This document shows, one piece after another, positions 1-11,086 of a stretch of DNA of 64,000 bases. A model generated the notes under the pieces. That model ran no database searches. It had not been told where the DNA came from and was given only the letters and a program-made list of their open reading frames with translations. The stretch is from assembly GCF_033115175.1 (NCBI RefSeq), contig NC_084831.1, positions 42,998,002 through 43,062,001 on the forward strand, given 5' to 3'. Position 1 is the stretch's first letter. Each line of letters starts with the position of its first letter. The DNA comes from Lepus europaeus (taxonomy: Eukaryota; Chordata; Mammalia; Lagomorpha; Leporidae). The position numbers and the translations under genes are program-made.

Positions 1-327
1 TTGATTTTTATTTATTTGAAAGGGAAAGACATAGAGTCAGACACAGAGAGATCTCCCCTCTGTCAGTTCATTCCAGAAACGTCTGCAACAGCCAGGGTTG
101 AGCCAGGCCTCAGCCAGGAGCCAGAAACTAAATCTGAATCTCCCACATGAGTGGCAAGGACCCAACAAACTACCTGCTACCACCCAAGGTGTGCACCAAC
201 AGGAACCCAAGGTGCACTAATAGGAGCCTGGGGCTGGTAGTGGAGCCAGGACTTGAACCCAGGCACTCTGATGTGGAATGTGGGCATCACGAGCAGCAAC
301 TTAACCACTGTGCCAAACTCCCACCCC
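1..327 (-). repeat. CSINE, minus orientation, cut by window start
   Basis: Starts inside the T-rich tail (TTTATTTATTTGAAAGG) and ends with CACTGTGCCAAACTCCCACCCC, the complement of a C-repeat head. Divergent, so an older copy. Confidence 0.8.
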
Positions 328-357
328 TTCAGTCTTCATTGCTTTTCTTAATTTTTT

Positions 358-681
358 TTTAAAGATTTATTTCATTTATTTGAAAGGCAGAGTTACAGAA
401 GAAAGAGAAACAGACAGAGAGATCTTGCATTTGCTGGTTTACTCCCCAAATGGCCACAATGGCCGGGGCTGGGCCAGGCCAAAGCCAGGAGTGAGGAGCC
501 CCTTTCAGGTCTCTCCCATGTGTGTAGGGCTCCAAACACTTGGGCCATCTTCTGCTTCTTTCCCAGGCATGTTAGCAGAGAGCTGGATGGAAGTGGAGCA
601 GCCAGGTCTTGAACCGGCGCCCATATGGGATGCCAGCACTACAAACAGCAGCTTAACCCACTACACCACAGCGCCGGCCCC
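358..681 (-). repeat. CSINE, minus orientation
   Basis: AAAGATTTATTTC tail complement at the left, GCTGGTTTACTCCCCAAATGG in the body, and CCACAGCGCCGGCCCC head complement at the right. Confidence 0.9.
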
Positions 682-739
682 AGTGTTCCTTTCTTTAATG
701 ATAAAGGAACAAAATAGGAAGCACAAATCATAGAATCAG

Positions 740-870
740 ACCAGCTCAACCAGCTGTGTGACCATAGGCAAATTACTCAACCCCTCTGAGCTTGTTCCCT
801 CATAATTAAATAAAGTAATAACTCTCTGGCAGTAGTGTCAATAGAATCAGAGAAACTCTACAAAACACTT
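740..870 (+). repeat. MIR fragment
   Basis: CCAGCTGTGTGACCATAGGC and CAAATTACTCAACCCCTCTG match the MIR core. Ancient mammalian SINE. Confidence 0.6.
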
Positions 871-1567
871 TGTTCTGCAGATAGTAGTCACTCTAAGGCT
901 ATTAGGATAAATTTTTAATATCTGAATATGTTTGAGAAGCAGCAAAAAGGGTTACTCTGTAACTTTTTACTTTAGTAGTGAGTCAAAGAAATCATTACAT
1001 TAACTTCATGGGCGCTGTTGTGTGACCAAGAAAAAGTCTGCAGCATGAGTTACCATGTCACTCCCCCACAGGCTTTGAAACCCACCCCTTCCTTTTTTAT
1101 GGTCTCCCTCCCAAAAAATGTTTTAACAACAAAGGCTTTTATTTGGCTTTCACCAACCTCGCCTCCAGCAGAAAAACAAATGACAAAACAGGCACTCTGA
1201 ATAGAGATTACTTTGCTCTGAGTCATTTTTAAAAATTGGTTTTAAAAATTCCTTGTGCAAGTTTAAGATATTTTCTTACCTCTGGGATTTTTCTTTTCTA
1301 TTGAATGGTCAGCAATTTTGCCTATTTGTGGATTCTCTCATTTTCCAAACTCCCATGAGAAGTGTTCCTAATATGCACTGTTCTCAGTGACCCCTCACCC
1401 CTGGTCCCATCCATGCTCATGGGTCACCAGGATGCCAGTCCTGCTAGCTACAACACCCAAGAAAGAGCTCCATTAGACTGCAAAGCCTAAATGAAGTCCT
1501 AAGGAATTTCGCGAACGTCAGTTCACTGAAAATGATCAGATTTCTGGTGCTATCTTGCTTGCATCAG
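871..1567. other. Intron 7 of CALR4: no recognisable element
   Basis: No exon-like segment with splice signals and no repeat that I recognise. I looked specifically for CALR exon 8 (SGTIFDNFL-like) on the minus strand and did not find it. Confidence 0.5.
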
Positions 1568-1680
1568 GTAACGGAAAGAGCACGGGCTTGGGTGCTTTTA
1601 GCTTCAGGACCTTATCAAGTCAAATCCCTCTCCGAGCCAGTTTTCTCATCAATAAAATGGAGATGGAGATCCTACCCTCC
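1568..1680 (+). repeat. MIR fragment
   Basis: GGAAAGAGCACGGGCTTGGG followed by a diverged TCTCATCAATAAAATGGAGATG, typical MIR order. Confidence 0.6.
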
Positions 1681-2224
1681 CACCCTCTGAGAGCTGTGGC
1701 CCAGACCATCTGATGGAGGGGATGTCACGTGCTTTGCACTGTGGCTAGTGCTGCTTGCCTTACAGGTTCCTTCACAGATCCTAAGGAGGCCCAGAGATTC
1801 GTTCTCTGCCAACTCCTTCCAGCCTCTATGCTGATCAAACGAAGCAATCAGTTCTACCTAAGCAAGAAAGCTAAAGGGGTTATGTTTACAAGTGTCAGAA
1901 CAGGGAACAAGAGTGGTCATGGACTAGGCAGGAAAATTAGATGGCTTAAAAAGCCTGGATGGAGGAGTGACAGAGAGGCCAGCTGGGCTCTCAGAGCACT
2001 GATAGGTTGGAAACCAGGTATTGGGGCAGGGGGCGGGACAGGCAAAGGCAGTCCCATCTGTCTCCTGCTGAGGGTCACTTGGCTTTTCCAGTAATGTGTG
2101 GGGACTTTAGTAAACTGGATGTTCCTGTCTGAGTGGAAACGGGGGAGTAGGGCCTATGAGTGCCAAGCCCAGTTAGAAATTAGAGGGAAAGAATGCCTGC
2201 TAGGGTGATGTCAGCATGTGCAGA

Positions 2225-2283
2225 ATTCTTTCTCTCTTTCTCTGTCTCTCTGTCTCTCTCTCCCCAACCCTTCTCTCTCTAAA
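2225..2283. repeat. CT-rich simple repeat
   Basis: Imperfect (TCTC/TCTG)n tract. Between 1680 and 2225 I see nothing recognisable. Confidence 0.7.
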
Positions 2284-2317
2284 AGAAAACAACACCAGCA
2301 GGATACAGAGATTAACA

Positions 2318-2432
2318 CTGGAAATTTAGAAATGTGGACTCTTGGGCTGCATCCCAGACCTGCTGGATCAGATCTTCATTTTAATAAGATTCCCTAGGGC
2401 TTCACAGCATGTTCAAGTTTGAGGAGCGTGGT
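2318..2432 (+). repeat. hAT-Charlie-like non-autonomous DNA transposon remnant
   Basis: ATCCCAGACCTGCTGGATCAG and ATGTTCAAGTTTGAGGAGCG resemble the CCCCAGACCTACTGAATCAG ... AAGTTTGAGAACCACTG end of a common hAT family. The exact subfamily is not assigned. Confidence 0.45.
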
Positions 2433-2542
2433 TTAAATTCTTCAAATAGAAAGGGTTGACAGCTTAGAGAGGCTGATAGAACCCAGAACAATCAGTGCCA
2501 AATATTTTTTAGCTTCGTAGATGAACAAAGATACAGTTTACA

Positions 2543-2697
2543 GAGGAAGCTCCTGGCTCCTGGCTTTGGATCAGCACAGCTCCGGCCATTGCAGCCAATT
2601 GGGGAGTGAACCATCAGATGGAAGACCTCTCACTCTCTCTGCCTCTCCTTCTCTCTCTGTGTAACTCTTTCAAGTAAATAAGTATATATATTTTAAA
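2543..2697 (+). repeat. CSINE, 5'-truncated
   Basis: Begins mid-body at GAAGCTCCTGGCTCCTGG and runs through GGGGAGTGAACCATCAG and a CT-rich stretch to AAGTAAATAAG. Confidence 0.85.
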
Positions 2698-2830
2698 ACG
2701 ATGCCGTTTAAAAAGTGTACCTTAATGTCTTCAGTGGAGGTGGGGGAGAGCATTTTAATTAGACAGTTTGATTAGGCACATTAACGTGACCAAGTATTTA
2801 ACAAGATGTTCCTGTTACATATTAAGAAGG

Positions 2831-3132
2831 AGCAACCAGGGGTGGATGTTCAGCCAGGCAGTTAAGACGCTGCTTACAGATGCCCACATCCCCTATGGGA
2901 TAGAGTGCTTGGGTTCTACAGCTGGCTCCTGAATCCAGCCTCCAGCCAATGCAGATCCTGGGGTGCAGTGGTGATGGCTCAAGGAATTGGGCTCCTGTCA
3001 CTCACAAGGGAAACCTGGATGGAATTTCTGGCTTCTGCTTTGGCCTGGTAGGGAGTCACTGTTGCAGATGAGCTCTCTCTAGCTCTCAGATAATCCAAAA
3101 AAAAAAGAAAGAAAGAAAAGAAAAAAGAAAGG
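2831..3132 (+). repeat. Old CSINE-type SINE with A/G-rich tail
   Basis: CAGGCAGTTAAGACGCTGC, then CACATCCCCTATGGGATAGAG, and a tail of (AAAG)n. Diverged older subfamily. Confidence 0.7.
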
Positions 3133-3569
3133 GAAGGACAACTGAATCTGAATCAAGTAGAGATGACAATAGGAACTTGTGCAAATTGTATCTACATTCT
3201 TTAGACAAGAGAGGAAGGAAAGAAGAAGAGGATAAGATAAGATGTGTGCCCGCCCCTCCCTGCTCCCCGCCTCCCTCCCTTCTCTCCTGAGCCCCCAGCT
3301 GGTGATCTACACACCTGCCCTCCATGCATTCCTATGTTGGTCTCCTTGAGCCAGGAAACTGAAGGGAATGGAAATAATGCAAGCAGGAGATCCAAAAGTA
3401 AACAGGGGGTGTCTGTCCCAGGGCGTCCAGCAGCTGGGAACCGCGGGAATCACTGGTCAAGGACAGCAGCTCTCCGTGGTCATGGGACCTTCCAGGACAC
3501 TCCCAAGGACAAGCGGCCATGGCCTCCAGAGGCCCTGTTATGCAGTGGGGGTAGTCATTACAGCCAGGG

Positions 3570-3775
3570 TTTTTGAGGCAGACCGACCCGGGTGTGAATC
3601 CTGCCTCTACTGTGTACCAGCTCTGCGCTCTTGGGTGTATCCTGTGACATTTTGAGTCTCAGTGCTCTCAACTGTGGAAAGAGATAACAATGTGGGATAA
3701 TATGGGACAGCTTAGAGAGCTGTGAGAATTAAGGAGTTGATATATGTAGAGCACAGGGCCCAGTGTTTCACATAG
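3570..3775 (+). repeat. MIR
   Basis: TGTGAATCCTGCCTCTACTG ... GTACCAGCTCTGCGCTCTTGG ... GAGAGCTGTGAGAATTAAGG ... GAGCACAGGGCCCAGTGTT follow the MIR order. Confidence 0.75.
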
Positions 3776-4184
3776 TTGAGTTCCTTTCAGCTCCCGGGGA
3801 ATTCCCTTCCAGGACAGTGTAGACAGGAGTTTCCGAGGCTTCCAGAGATGCCGGTGGGCCAGGCCATTCGCTCCGGGGCCAGTGCTCCAGGAACCCTCCC
3901 CCTCGTCAGGAACGGTAGGGGTGGGAGTAGTGGTGGAGGACAACTTTCCCAAGGCCTGAGTGTCCTAATCTTTCCCACCCAATCATAAGGGAAAGATGAC
4001 CGGCGGAGAGGAAGAGGCTGGGTCAGGACCCAAGCTCAGGGCCGGGAGAATCACCTGCAACGTCTTTCCGGGAATGTTAGTGTTTCTGTGTATCCACAGA
4101 ACCACCCCTGAGGATCACGCAGGACTGGCAGAGGCAGTGTAAAGTACTGGGACCCCAAATGTGACACCACAAAGATCTGCCTTC

Positions 4185-4380
4185 ACATCCTGGCTCTTGG
4201 CTTGCCTCACCAGCTATGTGTCTTCAGGCAAATGACTGGACTTTCTGAGCCTCCTTTTTACGTCTGGAAAATCGGAGATTTCGCAGTGCACATTACACGG
4301 CACATGCACAGGCTCTGAAACAGTGCTTGGCGCATGGCAGGGACTCAGTAAACGGTAGCTGCTATAATTATTAGGGTGAA
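4185..4380 (+). repeat. MIR
   Basis: CACATCCTGGCTCTTGGCTTG ... AGTGCTTGGCGCATGGCAGG, then ACTCAGTAAACGGTAGCTGC: MIR core and 3' end. It ends about 150 bp from CALR4 exon 7. Confidence 0.8.
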
Positions 4381-4529
4381 TGTAATTACTTGTATTTTAA
4401 AGATGAGCAGTTGGAGGCTTAGAAAGATCAAGGGTTATTTAAGTCTTGTGATTTCCAGCCTGGGGCTCCTTCCACTTTTTGAAAACACCTCGGGAGTTGA
4501 TGAGGGGCTCTGAGCCCAGAGAGCTTTAC

Positions 4530-4673
4530 CTGCCAAAGGTCCAGGCCGAGGACGCTGATGTTGTAATAGTGACAAATGGTGGGATCAGGCTTGTACTTAG
4601 GGTTGTCTATTTCTGGATGAATCCACTCCCCTTGGTAATTGGGATTGTCAATGATCCGGGGTTTCCATTGTCC
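4530..4673 (-). CDS. CALR4: CALR4 exon 7
   Basis: 144 bp, 48 codons (276-323), between a TTGTTTTAG acceptor and a GTAAAG donor. It encodes two type-B repeats (GQWKPRIIDNPNYQ, GEWIHPEIDNPKYK) and the return into the lectin domain, NISVLGLDLWQ, whose D320 and W322 correspond to D317 and W319 of CALR. Sequon NIS at N313. I found no exon 8-like sequence between here and position 1, so intron 7 exceeds 4.5 kb. Confidence 0.95.
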
Positions 4674-7600
4674 CTAAAACAAGGAACCAAAGAGTGAACG
4701 TGGCATTAGGGTTTTGCCATTTTTCTGATTGCATATAATCCTTAATTGGTTCCTTTGCTTAAGTGCATTAGACTTAACAATTCAGAATAAGATTCTGGGA
4801 GCTTCCTTCCATTTCTTTAATACAATACACTATCAAGTTCCCCTTTCTACCCAGAGGGAGCCAAATGAGGTGGCCAGGACCCATTCTGACCTTGGTCTTA
4901 TCTGTCTGCACAAGCTCCTTCATGAAGTCAAGAAAAAGTAGTTTCTCAGAGAACATTATCTTAGTGTGCTTGTGCTCGGGACCATTGTCCTCCCGGTGTG
5001 CAGCACAGGAAGGTATGGCGAGATACAGTTCTGCTTGCTTTAGTCTGTTGTGCCACTGCACCATTGGCTGATTCCTCGTTCTTCCGGCCTCCGACACAGG
5101 CCAGGCATTAGCCCTTAAAGAGAGGTTCTCCTCCTCTACCACTCTTGGCTCCTTTTTTTTCCACTCTTGGCTCTTGCATGGGCTCTTGTTCTACCCTTTT
5201 CCCTTCAGGCCCACTTCTGAGACTCCCAGTTCCTGACCTCAGACCCATTTCCTGTTTTGATCCTGTTCCTTTGACTGGCTGCTGTCCACTGCTCTGGACA
5301 AACCCTGTGCCCAGGGCTGCCCAGACTGCTACTGTCAGCGCTGGCTTCTGCAGCCCACTGTCTCCCAAGCAGGCACCTCCCTGAAAGCAGGGCCGAGAGG
5401 AAGTGACCGTTGTATTTGGAGGGGAGGGCAGATGACCACAGGATCCCAAAGTTTCTGTTTTGTAGATCAGAATTTGCATCTCTCCAGTCTTCCTCCTCAT
5501 ATCCATTGGAAAGAGAGACCCCTCACCTTGTACTTTACGTTGGGTATCAGGGGCCCTGCCCACTCCCCATCCATGGCCTCATTCCAGTCGGCGGGCTTCT
5601 TGGCCTCTGGGTCTGGGATGTACTCAGAGTCTTCCCAGTCCTAAAATGAAACGTTCCTCCATGAGGACTCGGATAAAACTGGGGTCTAGAGTGCAGTCTA
5701 ACTAGATCTTCCTCCCCACCCCCACCACTCTCCTGCTCTCACCTACATGAAGACCCGATCAAAACTCTATGAACAATCCCAGTGCAGGAGAGAAAAAGCC
5801 TTGAAGCACCTCTGGCCCTTCCTCGGGGCTCACTTTCGCTCTGACTTTCAGTCCTTTAAGCTCCAGTAAGATGGAATTTCCCTAATATCTGACCCGACCC
5901 TTCCCCCAGTCAGGTGCCCTGCAGTGGTTTGGATGTGGCTTGCTTCTGCCAACATTTAAGTGGAGAGGTACTGCACTTCCTGCAGCAGCACTGGAGCCCC
6001 AGGATAGGGTAGTGACTGTACCTCCAGAAGTGCAGAACAACTGAGACAAGCAGTAAGTGTCCTATCCTGGGGCCATGGTCTGGGCTAGTCAGCCTCCATC
6101 TTCCCTGGTCCTCTCAGTGGGAGACTTCGAGGCCTGCAGCCCTTCTGCTCTCCCAGCCTTGAGCCAATCTGGACAGTATCAGGTGAACAGTCCTCACCAG
6201 GAGCGGGGTTCTATGGTTAGTCTTGCTGCCCTGTCTGCTGGGTCTGGCAGAAACCTAGCCCTCAATTTTCCCATGGTGTTAAAGGTCCAAACACTTCATC
6301 TGCTTATCTGCCTTAAGTGCTGAGTACAACTCCCTCTCCTTAGGACTGGCGTCCCTGCTGAATTTCCCTATACATGGCTGGGCCACTGTACGTCACTCCA
6401 TAGGCCTCTTCTTGGGGACTGGACTCAGCTGCTGGGGCCCATGCTGTTCCCTGCCTGACCTCAAACATCTCTGCACGAGGCTGACCTTGCTCTGACCTGT
6501 GTGGTAGCAATATGGCAGATGAGGCACTCTATGGCTTGACTCCAACAGACCTGTTCAGCCTCACTTCCCACGACAACCCACCTTGAACTTTATGTTCCCC
6601 AAATAATGAACGGCTGCTCTCAGTTCTTTACACGATCATGTTATTTTCCACTTAACCGTTGGGCCTTTGTTTCTGCTGCTCCCTGGGTCTGAAACATCTT
6701 CTTTAACCTATTTTTCTTGCTCTAATGAGTCAACTGTTTGGAATTCAGTAAATTATTAACCTATTAAGGTCATATATTAAGGACTTACTATATACCTAGC
6801 ACCATAGTTTGTATTTTATGTTAGCATATTTAATCTTCACAACAACCTTCGCACATAGGTATTACAATAATCCCTGTTTATTAAATTGGCTTTCACAGAA
6901 GTAATATTCCTTGCTCAGGTCTAACTGTTGATAAGTTGGAGATTCACAGTGAGTAAATATTGGAGCTCAGAGACCAGTATTGTGATGCAGTAGGTTAAGT
7001 CACTGCTGGCAATGCCAGCATCCCATATCGGAATGCCCTTTCTAGTCTCGGCTGCTCCACTTCTGATCCAGCTCCTGCTAATGTGCCTGGGAAGGCTGAA
7101 GATAATGGCACAAGTACTTGGGTCCCTACCAACCGTGTGGGAGGCCAGGATGGAGTTTCTTGCTCCTGGCTTCAGCGTAGTCCAGAGTCTGCCTTTTGGG
7201 GAGTGAACCAGCAGGTGGAAGATCTCTATCTCCCCCTCTCTCTCTCTCTGTCATTCTGCCTTTCAAATAAATAAATAAATCTTTGTTTTAGAAAATAGTG
7301 GAGCTCAGATTCTAACCCATGTGTCTGTCTCTAGGGTCTATCTTCCCAACCCTTAGGGTATGCCCATCACTCCTCCTCCTTCCTAGACCCCTGCCAACTC
7401 CCCATCCCAGTCAGGGTGAGGAGCCTCTTTTGGGTTCTCTGAGCCATTGGATCCCCTGATTCTCAGCACTGATCTCACAATGGGATTTCTTGGTTTTATA
7501 CATACATATATATATATATATATATACACACACATATATATGTATATATACACACACACACACACACCCCTCTGGACTGAGTCCCTGGAAGCAAAGATTC

Positions 7601-10600
7601 TCCTATTCATAGCTCTATCCAGTATAGGTTTCCAAAATGCAATAAATACACTGCACTCCACACATTCCCCATATTGGTCACCTTGGAGTCAAAGATATGT
7701 ACATTCAAATCCTGGTTCTAACATGTGTGTACTTGGGCAAATGCTCCATTCTTTAAGCATCGATTTTCTTATGCATGATAGAAGAATCACAACACACTGC
7801 GCACACAGGCTGTCAGAAGAGTCAACTGATCGCAGTGAATCTGAGTTGCTGTGCTCTTTCTTGGTATCTTTGGATACCAATATAACTGCATGCCTCCTTG
7901 AGGGATTGATGCCCCTGTCTCTGTTCCATAGTTTCTAGCCTCCTCCTCCTCTCCCCACAGTGAGATCCTGCCGGCTTCCCAGCCAAACACCCTCTGACCT
8001 CAGGTTTCTTATCTTCAGGATCCTCTATTTGCAGGCGCTCATCCCATTTCCGTGGTTTCCGGGCATAGGGGTCTTTGATTTTTCTGGGAGGCAAGAAGTC
8101 CCAGTCATCCTCCAGTTCCCCAGCTGCTACTTGCTGGTTGTCAATTTTGACCTCATAGGTAGCATTGGGGCGAATGATCAGAGTGTACAGGTGAGTGTCT
8201 TTATTGATCTATAAAGGGAAGATGGAAAATCACAGTTCTATATTGGACATCTTTGGATTTCAAGCATCAAACGCACCCTGAAGGCCACCCCCACATATTT
8301 ACAAATACATTTACCACACCCTTCTGTCCATTTCTCTGGTTACCTCTACAGGGATTCTGAGTGTTACTCTCATCCACACTCTGGTCTCTCCAAGCCTCAG
8401 TCCTTCCCTCCCCTGCAGCTCTGATCGGTCCATGATCTTGCCTGTTTCTCTGTCCAGACCCCTAGCCTGTGAGCATCTCAACAGCACGGCTCACATATGA
8501 GTCATCAGTTGGGTCTACAACTTCTACCATAAGCACGCCCATGAGTACTTCAGGGAACCGCTACGTGTTTAGTCCATGCACAGTCCTGCTAAGGAGGACC
8601 CCAGGCCTGAACACAAGTTCTCTGGTGACCAAAGCCCTGTGGGATTCTCCAGCCTCTGTTCCTGCCCCTCCTCTGTGTCCCAGTGGTACCAAACTTCTTA
8701 TGGTGCTACTGTCTCTCGAGTTGCCTTGGCTTTTCTCATAGAATTGTCTCTTCCAGGAATTTGGTTCTTGAAATTTCACACCCCATCACAAGACCAAGTC
8801 ATGTTTATTTTCCAAAGTTCAGCACAGGGGAAACCTCTAAGCTTCCAAGGTGGATGGGGATCTCCTGTGCCTCCACAGATGCCGTCACACTAGACTGTAA
8901 CTTCCCTTCGCTAGATTCTTACCTTCAGTTGACTGTGAATTCTGCGAGGTCAGGGACCATGTCTGGCTCACTTTGTGCCTGGCTTTTGGTGAATACCCAT
9001 CTGGTTGCAGATGAGGTCCAGCTACTGTCTTGTAGTTGACCAAGGTCTCAGTAACTTGATGTTACTAGGATGCACTGACCACCACATGCCACCACCACCC
9101 GTTGCTAAGCCCAGTACTCCCTACCTCCACTGTCCGCGCCAATATTTAGCAGTGGGGAACTGGCCAACACAGAACCTTATGTGGCTTGCTAGGCTTTTGG
9201 AGCAACTGTTCCTTTGCAAACTCCTCCAATTTACAGCACTTCTCTAAGTCTACTTTCTAACTTGTAAAATGCAGGTGATGGTATTTAATTTATAGGGCTT
9301 TTGTCAGGATTAAATAATATAACATAAATAAAATGCTTATCATAACTTCCCCCTGGACTAAGGACCAGCCCACACACTTACCCTGCACTTGATGGTCTTG
9401 TTGTTCTCATGGTATTTCCCTTGGTAATGAAGAATGACCTGTACTTTGTTGTTGCCAAAGCCACAGATGTCAGGGCCTGGAATCAAACCCCAAAGCACAG
9501 TTTCACATCTCTTTTAGGTAGTTTTTGCCCAATCCAAGGTCAGGAGCCATGACAGACACAGCCTGTGTATTAATTGAGTCTCAGCAGGAAATAGATGGCA
9601 CATTCAACTTGAGAATTATTGGGGAAGGATTTAATGAAAGAATTATTTACAAAGGTGGAGCAGGACACAGAGACACAGCCCCCAGCAGCAGGGAGCTAGT
9701 CCCACCCTAGGCCTGAAGCTGACTTGCAGTTGAGGGATAAACTATCTTCTCTCCCTTTATCTCTTGCCAGGGCTCCCACCGTCCAAACCTAACCTGAAAC
9801 CCCTGTGCCAAGCATTTTATATCATGTCATCTAATTCTCACAAGCAGGTGTACTTTTAGCTGGGAATATTGTCACTCAGAAAAGTTAACCAGCTTGCACA
9901 AGGTCAAACAACTAACAAGTACTCTTGCTGAGATTCAAACCTATGCATACCTAGCAAAGAACCCTGGGGTCCTTTCAGCTTTACCAGCATTCGGGGAGTG
10001 AACCAGCAAATGAAAAAAATCTCCCTCTTCCTCTTGTTCTGTAACTCTGCTTTTCAAATAAATAAATAAACAAACCTTTTAAAGATTTTTACTTATTTAT
10101 TCATTTGAAAGGCAGAGATACAGGGAGAGAGTGAGAGAGAGAGAGAGCGAAAGCGAGCGCTTCCATCTGCTGGTTCACTCCCCAATGGCTGCAACAGCCA
10201 AGGCTGGGCAGGCTGAAGCCAGGAGCCAGAAACTCCTTCTGGGTCTCCTACATGGGTGCAGGGCCCAAGCACTTAGGCCATCTTCTGCTGCCTTTCCAGG
10301 CACATCAGCAGAGACCTAGACCAGAAGTGGAGCAGCCAGGACTCATGCCAGGCCCATATGGGATGCCGGCACTCCAGGCAGAGGCTTAACCTTTATACCA
10401 TAGCACCGGCCCCAATAAAATATTTTTTATTAAAAGATTTATTTGTTTATTTGAAAGGCAGAGAGAGAGAGAGAGTTCTTCTATCTGCTGTTTCTCTCCC
10501 CAAATGCCTGCAATGGCCAGAACTGGGCTGGTCCAAAGCCAGGAGACATGGAGCTTCTTCTGGGTCTCCTAGGTGGGAGCAGAGGCCCATGGATTTGGAC

Positions 10601-11022
10601 CATTTTCCTCTGCTTTCCCAGGAGCACTAGCAGGGAGTTAGATAGGAAGTGGAGCAGCTAGGACTTGAACTGCTGCCAATATGGGATGGCAGCACTAAAG
10701 GCAGCGGTTTTACCTGCTATGCCACAGTGCTGGCCCCTCAATGAAATATTTTGTAAAGTTATTTGAGAGGGGGCCAGCGCTGTGGCGTAGCAGTAAAGCT
10801 GTTGCCTGCAGTGCTGGCATCTCATATGGGCACCAGTTTGACACCGAGCTGTCCTACTTCCGATCCAGCTCTCTGCTATGGCCTGGGAAAACAGTAGATG
10901 GCCTAAATCCTTGGGTCCATGCACCTGCGTGGGAGACCCAGAAGAAGCTCCTGGCTCCTGGCTTTGGATCGGCGCAGCTCCGGCTGTTGCAGCTAATTAG
11001 GGAGTGAACCAGCAGATGGAAG

Positions 11023-11086
<64 letters not shown>

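Noticed and set aside
1-4480. CALR4 exon 8 expected within the window
   Set aside because: No segment on the minus strand resembles the SGTIFDNFLIT...EETWG exon. It is presumed to lie beyond the left edge.
7447-7661. Tyr/Ile-rich and Cys/Val/Tyr-rich peptides across the microsatellite
   Set aside because: Pure translation of (TA)n(CA)n repeats.
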